From the NCBI RefSeq assembly GCF_021155765.1, contig NC_060111.1, positions 7,288,481 through 7,352,480 on the forward strand: a stretch of DNA of 64,000 nucleotides, read 5' to 3'. The translations under genes and the position numbers were made by a program. Source of the DNA: Diprion similis. Lineage: Eukaryota > Arthropoda > Insecta > Hymenoptera > Diprionidae. Within the stretch, counting starts at the first letter, position 1. Each line of letters opens with the position of its first letter. The notes beneath the pieces are model-generated. The model had not been told where the DNA came from, made no database searches, and saw nothing but the letters and a program-made list of their open reading frames with translations. Below are positions 15,413-30,541 of the stretch, one piece after another.

Positions 15413-17200
15413 AGTGAACCACTAATCCAATCCATCATTTTCACTTTTCTGTTATATGGTACCTATATCTTGTTTTCAATCCTGACAGCTATACATTATC
15501 TCTGAATCTGATCTCTTCCTTCGAACAATCAATTGGAATCTATCGATTCTATCGGTTACTTATTCAAGAAAATAGACCAATCTCTCGATAAAACATCTAT
15601 TCGAACTTTGAATGTTGGTTTTGGTCCCTACCTCAATAACACAGATATAGGTACTGGGATATAATTACGACTTGGGCAAAAACATTCTGAATAAAGACCA
15701 TTAAAATTATGTGACAATGTACGATCAAATTCAAGAAATTGCATTCTGTATTTCGAGCTCTATCGCAGGAGATGAAATACTTAACACCTGATGATGACCC
15801 GTATTCCATGAAAATTAATGTTATGATTATACGTATGTCTTCTCTACAATATTCACACCTAAATATAACCGACACCCTCTCATTGAACAAGAATCATTGT
15901 TCAGACCGTACCAATCCTTACCTTTTCCATGTCCGCGCGTACTTTCTACCCCATTTGATACCCGAAATCTCTACCGCTCGTATCGCTACCAACAAGCCGC
16001 GGTAAGTTTGAGCGCGATCGCGGGGCTACGCGATTGGGTGTTTCATCGTTAACCGCAAAGATGGCGCTGATCGTTGGAAGAATAAATAACTGACCGGGAA
16101 TCGACGCTCGGTTAGTCAGTCTGATTCGAGTTTCCGGCCATTCCAGTCGCGCTCGGAACTCTCTTGTTCGCTTCCTCTCCTCTCCAATTTAAATAGTAGG
16201 TTCTCGCTAGCCGATCGAACCTCCGTAGATTCACGCCTTCGGCCTCGGAATCTCACGGCAGCTCTCCACTTGCGAGACACAACCATTGATCGTACACTAA
16301 CACCTCATAACACTCTTGACACAACTTTACTACTGTAATAATGAGGGGTTTTTATGCCTCAGCGGCTTTTCCCCTGTGAGCCAATAAATTGCAACAATAT
16401 TTCTTGGCTCAATTGAGTATTTAGAAAAATTTATTTCGTTCCATATTTCGTCCTCCAATCCATATTTCTTTTCATATAGAATTACGGAAGCCTTCCATGT
16501 TGGAAATTTTTCCGACACTACAATGATATTTTCAAGCATTATAATTCGGCCTGGCAACCAACGAGTAGATCGCTGCAAAGTCATGACTCAAGTAACACGA
16601 AAATACTAAAACACAGCCATCTCTCTTTAGCTTCCTGCCAAATGATAGCAAGACGAATACAATAGAAAAGGAAAAGGATGACACACAATTATCCTCTCTC
16701 CGAACTTAGGCTTGATAATGAGGGGCACTCCACAATTGAGGGGTCAGTCAGTCATTTTTCTAAATTTTGGCACAGAAGTCTCAAGTCAACTAAATCGGAA
16801 GTAACCAGTAAGAATCGTGAATATTAGAATCACTCAAAGCATAACGTCGAATTCGAAGCATCAGAGTTTTAGATGGAAATACTTTCTTTCCAAACCTTAG
16901 GGGATACATTTATCGATAGAATCAACAAATTTTCATACATTATTCAAAGATACCGATCATTTTCCAGATAGTTGACTTCTCTATGGTCAGGATTAATGAT
17001 AAGATGATATGCCGAGGCAAAAATATAAAACCGTCATTGCACCCAATTAGACGAAGTTATTGATGTATGTATTTACGGTCAACAAAATTTGTCCGTGTGC
17101 AATATGCCAGTGGCTGTGATTGAAATGTACATTCTTGAAATTTGAACCACGAATCAATTACCGATAGAAACTGATCTCACTGATATTTTATTTCCGCTAT
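15413..17200. other. Divergent intergenic region between amylase genes 2 and 3
   Basis: About 1.8 kb that must hold upstream regulatory DNA for both genes. It contains a distinctly GC-rich stretch at about 15940-16300, listed separately. A minus-strand frame at 16330-16584 (84 codons) has no domain I recognise and is not annotated as a gene. Confidence 0.5.
15940..16300. other. GC-rich island, possible retroelement LTR remnant
   Basis: Base composition changes abruptly to CpG-containing DNA (for example GAGCGCGATCGCGGGG near 16010). It carries the initiator-like TCAGTCTGATTCGAG near 16116, then a TTTAAATAG box near 16188 and pyrimidine-rich blocks. This resembles the promoter part of an insect LTR more than the surrounding DNA, but I cannot define termini or a target duplication, and it could equally be an unannotated promoter or first exon. 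Confidence 0.25.
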
Positions 17201-17212
17201 ATCTGGATCAAC

Positions 17213-19637
<2,425 letters not shown>

Positions 19638-19704
19638 TAAGGAGCAACTCTAATCGGAGGACTAAATTTTATTATTTTTTTTTACAATCTGGAAGTTTTT
19701 ACGC

Positions 19705-19710
19705 AATAAA
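19705..19710 (+). promoter_or_regulatory. Polyadenylation signal of amylase gene 3
   Basis: AATAAA about 100 bp downstream of the stop codon. Confidence 0.65.
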
Positions 19711-20695
19711 AAATTGAAAAAAAATGTATATATGAAACTGAGTGATTTAGTAGCCCCGATTAGTATTATAGAACGTGACGAAACTCCTTGCATCAAAATG
19801 TATGTTTACGCAATACTCACAGAGTTACTCATGAAAATAGTCTAATTGTAAATGGCGGCAAACGTACCTCGTAAATTGAAATGTAATGATGAAAATACTA
19901 CGACTGAAGACTGTCATCGATCTCAATTGAAACCATCTTCAATGGTAGAGAAAAAAAAAAAAAAAATTGATATCACTAAGCTTTACTTTACTTTAGAAAT
20001 TATCAACTTATATGTGAAACTTATGACTTTTTTGTAAAAATAATTTACCACAGAGATGTATAAGGGAATACAAATATTATGAATGTAAATAACCATCTTA
20101 AACTATAAATGAAATTCGCTTTAATGATGTTCACAGTCATGTAAAAATTCATACTTATAGCCTCATAAATATTACATGCCGCTTATTATAGGCTCATAAA
20201 TCATCAAACAAAAAAGCTTTGCAATTTCGCACTGCTCGCAAATAACTTTATACGCATGAGAGGTCTTCTGACACGATCTCATCAGTATGGACACCTGCTG
20301 TTGTTGCGCACTTGATTCACGAGCATTAATCAAATCTTACTTTGGACCTTGTGTAAAACTATCATAAACAGTGATAAATGATTTTAACGAATCGACTAAG
20401 ATAAGATGTCTTTCTAATATCAGGTATCGAATTGTACCGTTCCTTCCATCCTAATAGATTGCAATTTTGCATAATTGCAACAATGAAAATGCATGACTCA
20501 AGTATTACTGCGCTGCGTAATTTTATTGGTACTGATTACCACCTACCAAAAAACATACAGATTTTACATATTAAGTACGTAGCGATGTTGTGTATCATAG
20601 CTTATAATTCACCAATAAGGGCATGCACTTTTCCCTACCTCTAATTGGCTGAAAATTTGAAAAACGATCATTTTTGAGTTCACTCTCACGAAAAG
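19711..20695. other. Intergenic DNA between amylase genes 3 and 4, left part
   Basis: A/T-rich with no supported gene. Short frames here lack any recognisable domain. Confidence 0.5.
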
Positions 20696-20785
20696 AAACC
20701 CCCAACTTGAGAGTAAATTCGCACCCTCAATTTTTTTCTCATGGGGTTCGAGGGTACTAACTTACAACACCCAAGTTGGGGGTTT
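20696..20785. repeat. Short hairpin-forming inverted repeat
   Basis: AAACCCCCAACTTG (20696-20709) pairs perfectly with CAAGTTGGGGGTTT (20772-20785). Between them, ACCCTCAA and TCGAGGGT form a second, inner partial pair. It is probably a very short foldback element. Confidence 0.6.
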
Positions 20786-20879
20786 TTGTCTTCAGGGCAG
20801 TGACTATGGAACTGAGGACAATATTATAATAAATAGAATGGCTGACTCTGGATCTACTATTTTTAATTTTCTAATCTAA

Positions 20880-21554
20880 AAAAGGGAGATGCAGTTTGGA
20901 TGATGCGAGTTTTTTTTTCGTAAGAAAATGAATACACTCAAAGTAATTTGAGTTTAAGGGCTTTATTATTTATAGTTTCAGAAATATTTCAAAATTTTTT
21001 CATTAAAATTCATAACAAAATGGTGGCATGGCGCACATGAGTAGCAAACGACTACGAACTCGAGGTTTTTTGCGGTTGTGCATCTGCTGACGTTACTGTC
21101 CAACTTGTAACAGATAAATAAAAATGTTGAATTAAGAAAACCTTTTCGGGTTCGAGCTCGTAGCCCAAATGTTGTGGAAATTATTTTGTTCAACAGCGAT
21201 ATTATATTTTTTCAACCACAAAAAGATTTTAAAAAATTTGGGATTTAAATTAAAAAATCCAGCCAAGAGCTCGAATCGATCAACAAGTCTTATAGATTGT
21301 GTCAAAATTTCAAGACGATCGAATGATAATTGACCCAGGAATCTGCGCCACCGGATTGAAAACGTGGCCGATTACAACTTATATACACCATGCCGCCATT
21401 TGTTATTAATTTCAATGAAAATATTCTAAAATGGTGCTGAAACTGTAAATAACTAAGCTCTCAAACTCAAATGGCTTCAAGTGTTTTCATTGTCTTGAAA
21501 AAAAAAAACTTAAAAATAAGGATTATTTTAAACCGTCCAAGCTGTACCCCCCTT
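20880..21554. mobile_element. Foldback MITE related to the gene 3 intron element
   Basis: Left landmarks AATTTGAGTTTAAGGGCTT, TTATTTATAGTTTCAG and CAAAATGGTGGCATGG have reverse-complement partners in the right arm (about 21380-21554), in reverse order. The right terminus reads GTACCCCCCTTG, and the left GGGAGATGCAGTTTGG is a weaker match to its complement. No transposase frame. The ends are placed to within about 10 bp. Confidence 0.6.
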
Positions 21555-21731
21555 GAACCATAGCTAAAACACTACACGTCTGAAGATCATCAACCCAATC
21601 CCAATGCCTGTACGAATAGCGTTAGTATAAATTTTCTACGTACCGTGATTACTTTTCGAATGTATGTCAACGTGATCGTTGAACGAATTTTATGTCAGGA
21701 ATCATTCAAGACTACTGATATGCGTATACAC

Positions 21732-22314
21732 TAGGGTGGCGCAAAAAAACCGACTATTTTTTTTTTTGAGTCTCGTGTGACGGCCACTCCAAAGGACAGT
21801 TCAAAGAAAAATTTTGAAGAGGTCGCTCCACGTTTTTTAAAACGTCAGAAATCGTCAAAAATCGATGTCTTTTTTTTAAATTTTTTTTCTCGTTACGGTA
21901 TAATTTTATATACAAAAAAAAAATAAGTTTCCGAAAGTTTCAGTTCAAAATTTGAATTTTGAAAGGTCGCTCATGATTTTTTTTCAATTTTTTGGTGCAT
22001 TTCTTTAGATCTTTTCGAGCGACCTTTTAATATTCATATTGAAATTTCATAAAAATTTTTTCTTTAATTTAATAAGAAAGAATCGATAACAATACACCAC
22101 GACATGAATTAAAAATCAAACAAAATACTGAAAATATAATTTTTGTAATTTAATTTCATGACGATTTTTGACATTTAAAAAAAATTGGAGCGACCTCTTA
22201 AATATTTTTTTTTTGAGCTGTCCTTTGGAGTAGGCTTCTAAAAAAATCAAAAACTAACATTTTGTCACACGAGAATTAACAAAAAAAAAAAGGTGATTTT
22301 TTTGCGGTATCCTA
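21732..22314. mobile_element. hAT-like foldback MITE with perfect 8-bp target duplication
   Basis: The left end TAGGGTGGCGCAAAAAAAC and the right end, reverse-complemented, TAGGATACCGCAAAAAAATC, form terminal inverted repeats. Inner arms pair through CTCGTGTGAC, CTCCAAAGGACAG and GGTCGCTCCA. The element is bounded by an exact 8-bp direct repeat GTATACAC at 21724-21731 and 22315-22322. These features fit the hAT superfamily. It lies about 250 bp upstream of the gene 4 core promoter. Confidence 0.85.
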
Positions 22315-22434
22315 GTATACACTAAAAACTATTTGTGTGTGTGCAACATGCCAACATTATTTGTAGGAGGCTCTCAGTATCTGTAACGGAAATTTACCAA
22401 CTTGAGATTTGAACCGCGAATCAATAACCGATAA

Positions 22435-24533
<2,099 letters not shown>

Positions 24534-24561
24534 TGGCGTTAATGATACTCGCATTGTCTCC

Positions 24562-24567
24562 AATAAA
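24562..24567 (+). promoter_or_regulatory. Polyadenylation signal of amylase gene 4
   Basis: AATAAA 28 bp downstream of the stop codon. Confidence 0.7.
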
Positions 24568-26556
24568 TTAAAGGGCAACTGTTTAGAATGTGAAAATTCC
24601 GTTGTCATTCTAAAATTGGAGAGACTCTTTGGTGAATATGTGTTGATTATGGTCTGATTTTACGTATTCTTGCACTCATTATGCCAGGTACTATATAAGT
24701 ACACCGTGTGTACCTATAAAGTACATCCATATGTTTTATATTTTAATGAATGCAGACGTTTGTAAGCCAAGAGTATTGACGATTTCCGTTTAGCGTCAGG
24801 TTCAAAAGTCGTCTCTCCTTTTTTTTCTCAAAGAAAAAATCGAAACAAATAATAAAAAAACATGTATACAGACAAGTAGCTATATCGAAGAACGATATAC
24901 AACGATACTCCTTGTATTCGAGTGTATAATAACTCAATATCTGTAGGGATATCTACAAAAAAACAAAAATCTAAATGTCTACTAGACGTCTCGCATATCG
25001 AAAAATGGTGACGTATAGCTATTATATAGGATAATATAACTGTAGATATACTTATCTCTTATCACTATAATTGATAATACATCTATAATTTACGAGCTAC
25101 GGCAATATAATATTTGAAATTAATCGGTGTTTTGTGCTAAGATTTGATTCATTGTCGTTGCATAATTTAAAGTCGTTCAATAAAACATTGCGTGTGTAAG
25201 AATACTGGAAAGTTCGGTTGCCCTTCAATTCGAGATATTTATTTCCTGCTCGCTGTGTGTCTCCAATTATGGACCAGATTATTTTTTATCCTTTCCAAAA
25301 TCTTTGATAACAGACAGTGATAGAATCCTTTTTCGTTTCAGGTTGATAATTTTTCATCTCTTAAATCTACTTAGCGTTTCCCTATCTTTAAAAATGAAGA
25401 TGAGGTTCGAATTTTACATTATTATCCCGGCGTTTTATAGTCAAACAGGTACTGTGAAAAAAAATTATCATTACAAATAGTTCGATTAATTTTTCACTGC
25501 AAGAAAAATGTGCTTGTGAAGTAAAGAAGAAAAAGATTTGCATCGAATACTTAACATATAAAACACAGAGCTATATTCAGGACGTTCAAGTCATATTTTG
25601 TTTGGCATAAATAGATTAATGAAATCGCATTTTTTGTCAAGATCTCATTTTCACGCCTTCGTAAAATGTTCTAAGATGTTTTAGTATGCAAAATCGCGAT
25701 GAGTCAGGAATAAGCTAGTGGCTCAAGCCATGTCGGACTAACATAGTAGCACCGATCAATTCTTAGTACCCTGCAATACGCGACTAGGTATGTGGCATTA
25801 TTAAAAATTTATAGCAGGTATAATGAGATCGTGAGTGTAAAGACTATCAGAAAGATTGAAGTTCGAGTCGGTAATTAAGATACGATATGCATACGCAATG
25901 CTAATACGTAGCAATTGCGCATACTTGTTTCTTCGAGAATATTATTATTGTCTACTTAATTATGGGTCGAATATCAAACACTTTCCTTTGTTAATCCACG
26001 AAAAATTGTGTTTGTTTAATTGGATGGGAATTTAATACAATGAAACGTGAAACGACCTATACGTTGATTTTATTGATTATCGAAAAGTCATTACCAGAAC
26101 GATGTGAAAAAGGCCGATGAATAAAACAATAAGAAATTTTAAATAACAGAACATTTAAGGTAGCATGAAATTACCACGTGTATTACCCCTGAATTTCACA
26201 AATTTTATAAATTACCGTAATCCTTAATGTACTATACAATCAATTAGTAAGAATCAAATTTCACTTCTTGAAATGGCTCGTCACGAATCACAAGACAAGA
26301 CGACGCACGTCTGCAAGCAGGTTTTAGAACGCTTATACAATCAACACCCAACTTTGGTAGTTATTTAACAGATATTTGATATGATTGATTATTAACAGAA
26401 ATGATCAATTTTGGGCGAGCCACGTCAGGAGTGTAAGATTTAATCCAGAGTTACAGCAAGTTATATATATAGTAAATATAAGTATATAAGTATAGTATGT
26501 TCTCTTGTATGAAATAACATAAATGTACTTATTTATTATGTATATTTATATACACA
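24568..26556. other. Intergenic DNA between the amylase cluster and Bax inhibitor-1
   Basis: A/T-rich. No gene, foldback element or tandem array recognised. Confidence 0.5.
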
Positions 26557-26742
26557 CAAGGTGCCACAGTTTTTGAGCTCACGATTTTTCAATACTCTTT
26601 AGCACGAAACCAAATGAAATCCATTATTTTACATATAAAGTTATGGTACCTCTAGGGGAAATTTTATAATCACAACAAGTTATAGAATGTTTCCAGTGAC
26701 GGTTGTTGACATGTCGTGGCGGCGGGTAACTGGAACACCTTG
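26557..26742. mobile_element. Possible short MITE
   Basis: CAAGGTGCCACAGTT at the left and, reverse-complemented, CAAGGTGTTCCAGTT at the right form imperfect 15-bp inverted termini (12 of 15 match) around 186 bp. Flanking duplications are not convincing. Confidence 0.4.
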
Positions 26743-26772
26743 TATATGTATGGGACAGGATAGATGAAGACC

Positions 26773-26778
26773 TTTATT
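26773..26778 (-). promoter_or_regulatory. Polyadenylation signal of Bax inhibitor-1
   Basis: AATAAA on the minus strand, about 52 bp beyond the stop codon. Confidence 0.65.
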
Positions 26779-26829
26779 TTATGAATTTACTGAATGCTTT
26801 GATGCTCCTCCCAACCATCATCGTCGGTT

Positions 26830-28533
26830 TTAGTCTTTACGTTTGCGATTTTGTTGCTCCTGAAAAATAAATTTATGAATGAAGAAACAGTAACTTTGTT
26901 GCATTATTAACCCGATTTTACTTCTGTGAGCGTAAAGGCCACGTAAGAGCAAAAAGTTGCCACTTACAGCTTACTTATTGATCAACGAGCTATAATGCTT
27001 AGAGCTTGAATAATTAATAAATTCACGTAGTTCACTTTTGCTGACACATACCTTTTGGGTAAGAATAATAAGAAGCCGACGGAAAACACCAATAAAGTCA
27101 ATGAAAAGATCGAGAGAGTGAGCGATAAAGTCCTTGCTGCCCATGCGACGCTTCTCGATGATAAGTTGTGTGTCATAAAGGACAAATCCTGACATTACAA
27201 ATAGACCCAAGTATAGATGAATTTGGTGGACAACGGGCGAGCGCAAGAAGAGATTTGCCAACGAAATGAGTAGGATAGCGTTCAACATGGTCATCAGAGT
27301 TCCACCAAAGTATAACCAGCGGCCTCGTTCAGCTAGGATTGCTGAGATGCTGAACGAGACAAACATCACTGTAGTGCCTGTGAAAGCGAAGAAAAATATT
27401 AGGAGTCAAATAACTAAAATGAAAATAGGATGTCTAGCGACTATTTACGCTCGAGACGCACCTACTAACGCAGTGACTATAATGCTGGGATCGACAAAGA
27501 TGACCGCCTCCAAAAGGGGGCCCATTCCTAGACCAGAAAGAAACGCGAATCCAAGAAGATAGCCAAGACGTAGTTTCTGGTTTTTGTCATTATCCTGCGT
27601 CGATATCAGGGCAAAAAGGAGTCCGAGAGCTCCGAGTGTCGTCAGCAGTCCAGCTTCCAGAATACCGGTGTACATGTGGATGTACGCACCGACAGCCGCC
27701 GACACGGTGGAAAGTGAGAGGCAACCGTAGACATTTTTCAAGTGTTGCCTGACCGGTGCTTCCCTAAAGAAAAAGAAAAGTTGTTGCTATTTAATTTGTG
27801 TGATATGTAAATTTAACGTGTTAAGTTATTCAATGACTGGCATTAATATGGTTCGGTGACAAGGTCATGAGAAATAATTGACAAAGGCGAAATACGAACC
27901 GTTACGTTACGCATGATGAAATATTTCATTAAATTAAGGTTGGATGCTTGGTAGGATTGTTATTTATACATTGTACAGTCTGACTTCAATAAAAATAACA
28001 CGAAGATTAGATGAAATATCGTCAGAGTGACGTGTATCTGCAAGGTCAGAATTAGCTGGGTAAACTCAGTTATGTGAGCCTCTCGGTTTATGTATTTTTA
28101 AAAGTCATACCTGATAAAAGCCTGAGTATGAGTAAGGCAATGACGATTATTATTGTTATTGAAAATAAATATGACGACGATCACGTAGCGCGATTACCAA
28201 GCCCTGTTCGATTGGCTCACTTTCTTGTCATACAACGATTGCCATTAGTCAAAAGCCCGATGACGAAAAAATGTCAAAGGTAGAAGACTGTTATATCACG
28301 AAATATTGTGGTTAGCATGATAGTTGCGCGGTAGGCGATGAGTAGAATATTGGAATGGGAATATCCTAAGGTTAGAATATCAAGTCGAAAATATCGCTAA
28401 TGTACTGTACAGATACCACTGTAAACAAACTAATGTATCTGGAGTAAAGTATTTGGAAGGAATATAGGGGGTCTGAATGTACTCACAATTTGTTGTTGAA
28501 GGAATGCATGAAAGACTGTAACGTGGGCGCCAT
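26830..28533 (-). CDS. BI-1: Bax inhibitor-1 (TMBIM6 family)
   Basis: Multi-pass endoplasmic-reticulum membrane protein that in animals limits cell death and modulates ER calcium release and the unfolded-protein response. Exons in transcript order: 28533-28487, 27763-27462, 27377-27052 and 26859-26830; introns are 723, 84 and 192 bp, all GT-AG, with phases 2, 1 and 0. The product is 234 residues, close to the 237 of the human protein. After a short soluble N terminus (residues 1-28), six or seven hydrophobic segments follow. Family motifs are GAYIHM, GFAFLSGLGMGP and, near residue 185, YDTQLIIEK followed by DLFIDFIGVFRRL. The two conserved acidic positions of the last helices are present. The tail is basic (QQNRKRKD), as in relatives. 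The ATG has a good context (AACCATGG). A large satellite begins about 0.6 kb upstream. Confidence 0.95.
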
Positions 28534-28599
28534 GGTTTCACTTCTTTGCTGTTCCAGGTAGCACAGTATTGTACTCGGCGTAACTCGTGTTGCTTATAA

Positions 28600-28606
28600 T
28601 TTTATA
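28600..28606 (-). promoter_or_regulatory. TATA box of Bax inhibitor-1
   Basis: TATAAAA on the minus strand, 73 bp upstream of the start codon, predicting a leader of roughly 40 nt. Confidence 0.55.
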
Positions 28607-29094
28607 CAGATCCAGAATAATCTTGAATCGTGCAAGGTTCGTTTCGGGACACGTCAGACTTTACGTTAATTTCTTGCGAACTTCTGATTGGTCGTGACAA
28701 GTTTATCAAAACAACAAGGCACAGCCGATGTAGCGGTGTTAGAGTGACTGAGATATCGGATATTCATCGACTGTGAGGTGCGAGCAGTCTTTACGCTAAA
28801 ACGACGTCTCGCTGATCGTCGTGCGCACGCGCCTGTTGACGTCGCGGGAGAGGACGCATAATTGAGCGCGTATATTTGAATGCGATTCAATGCGACCAAG
28901 GGAAGCAACGTTGACTGAGGATGATTCAGTCAACGCACACGACAAGCGTTGTCGACGTTGCAAAATGAAAATTGGAATGATGAAGCTGCCTTGATGCAAA
29001 TCGACTTGTTGAGTTTCCTTCACAGTCTAAGGGAGTAGTTGAGCTGAAGGCTAAGTGACTGATAAAAAGACTCAAAGAAATTGCGTTCGTGTTC
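28607..29094. other. Upstream flank of Bax inhibitor-1
   Basis: Less AT-rich than other spacers. It contains a CRE/ATF-like TGACGTCG at 28837-28844 and a hairpin at 28909-28935 (CGTTGACTGA, 7-nt loop, TCAGTCAACG). No coding region is supported. Confidence 0.45.
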
Positions 29095-29187
29095 AAGGAC
29101 CAGAAATTTTTCATCTCAGAACCGGGTTGTACGACCCTTTCTGTACTGATTGCACCCCCGAGCAGTCAAAAAAAAACAGAAAAAAGC
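29095..29187. repeat. Diverged left-edge satellite monomer fragment
   Basis: Reading from about 29095, short matches to the 304-bp monomer appear in the right order (ggaccagaaattttt, tacgaccctttctg, tactgattgcac, agcagtcaaaa) before the sequence joins canonical monomer at GTAGGACCA. The left boundary is approximate. Confidence 0.5.
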
Positions 29188-29629
29188 GTAGGACCAACAG
29201 CAGAGAAATGACAATGAAAATCTGCAGTTTTTCGGCTGTAACTTTGCAGGTGTTGCTCGCAGCGTATCGGGACTGCGATTAATCGATTCCTCTCGCAAAA
29301 TCACGTCGGAATAGTACCCCAAAGAATCAATTGCAGCACTTTTCAAAGTCGTCGAAATTTTCGCCAAAAATGCAAAGGGGTTAGCCTTGGATTTTTTTTG
29401 GCCGAAAAATCTTTCGTCTGGGAATCGATCCGTTTGACGCTTTTTAGACTAATTCGACGCCCAGGAACTCAGAAAACACATGAAAATGAGCCTAGGACCA
29501 GCAGCAGAGAAATGACGATGAAAATCTGCAGTTTTTCGGCTGTAACTTTGCAGGTGTTGCTCGCAGCGTATCGGGACTGCGATTAATCGATTCCTCTCGC
29601 AAAATCACGTCGGAATAGTACCCTAAAGA

Positions 29630-30541
29630 ATGAATTGCAGCACTTTTCAAAGTCGTCGAAATTTTCGCCAAAAATGCAAAGGGGTTAGCCTTGGATTTTT
29701 TTTGGCCGAAAAATCTTTTGTCTGGGAATCGATCCGTATGACGCTTTTTAGACTAATTCGACGCCCAGGAACTCAGAAAACACATGAAAATTGGCCTAGG
29801 ACCAGCAGCAGAGAAATGACGATGAAAATCTGCAGTTTTTCGGCTGTAACTTTGCAGGTGTTGCTCGCAGCGTATCGGGACTGCGATTAATCGATTCCTC
29901 TCGCAAAATCACGTCGGAATAGTACCCTAAAGAATCAATTGCAGCACTTTCCAAAGTCGTCGAAATTTTCGCCAAAAATGCAAAGGGGTTAGCCTTGGAT
30001 TTTTTTTGGCCGAAAAATCTTTTGTCTGGGAATCGATCCGTATGACGCTTTTTAGACTAATTCGACGCCCAGGAACTCAGAAAACACATGAAAAATAGCC
30101 TAGGACCAGCAGCAGAGAAATGACGATGAAAATCTGCAGTTTTTCGGTTGTAACTTTGCAGGTGTTGCTCGCAGCGTATCGGGACTGCGATTGATCGATT
30201 CCTCTCGCAAAATCACGTGGGAATAGTACCCTAAAGAATCAATTGCAGCACTTTTCAAAGTCGTCGAAATTTTCGCCAAAAATGCAAAGGGGTTAGCCTT
30301 GGATTTTTTTTGGCCGAAAAATCTTTTGTCTGGGAATCGATCCGTATGACGCTTTTTAGACTAATTCGACGCCCAGGAACTCAGAAAACACATGAAAATT
30401 AGCCTAGGACCAGCAGCAGAGAAATGACGATGAAAATCTGCAGTTTTTCGGCTGTAACTTTGCAGGTGTTGCTCGCAGCGTATCGGGACTGCGATTAATC
30501 GATTCCTCTCGCAAAATCACGTCGGAATAGTACCCTAAAGA
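29630..30541 (+). repeat. Satellite trimer haplotype, copy 1
   Basis: A 912-bp block defined by successive variants GAATGAATTG (29630), TTGGCC, CTTTCCAAAG (about 29947) and CGGTTGTAAC (about 30146). The same ordered variants recur at 39054 and 39966. Confidence 0.75.

Noticed and set aside
16330..16584. 84-codon minus-strand frame with moderately protein-like composition
   Set aside because: I do not recognise it and see no promoter or splice partners. It may be a transposon fragment, but this cannot be supported.
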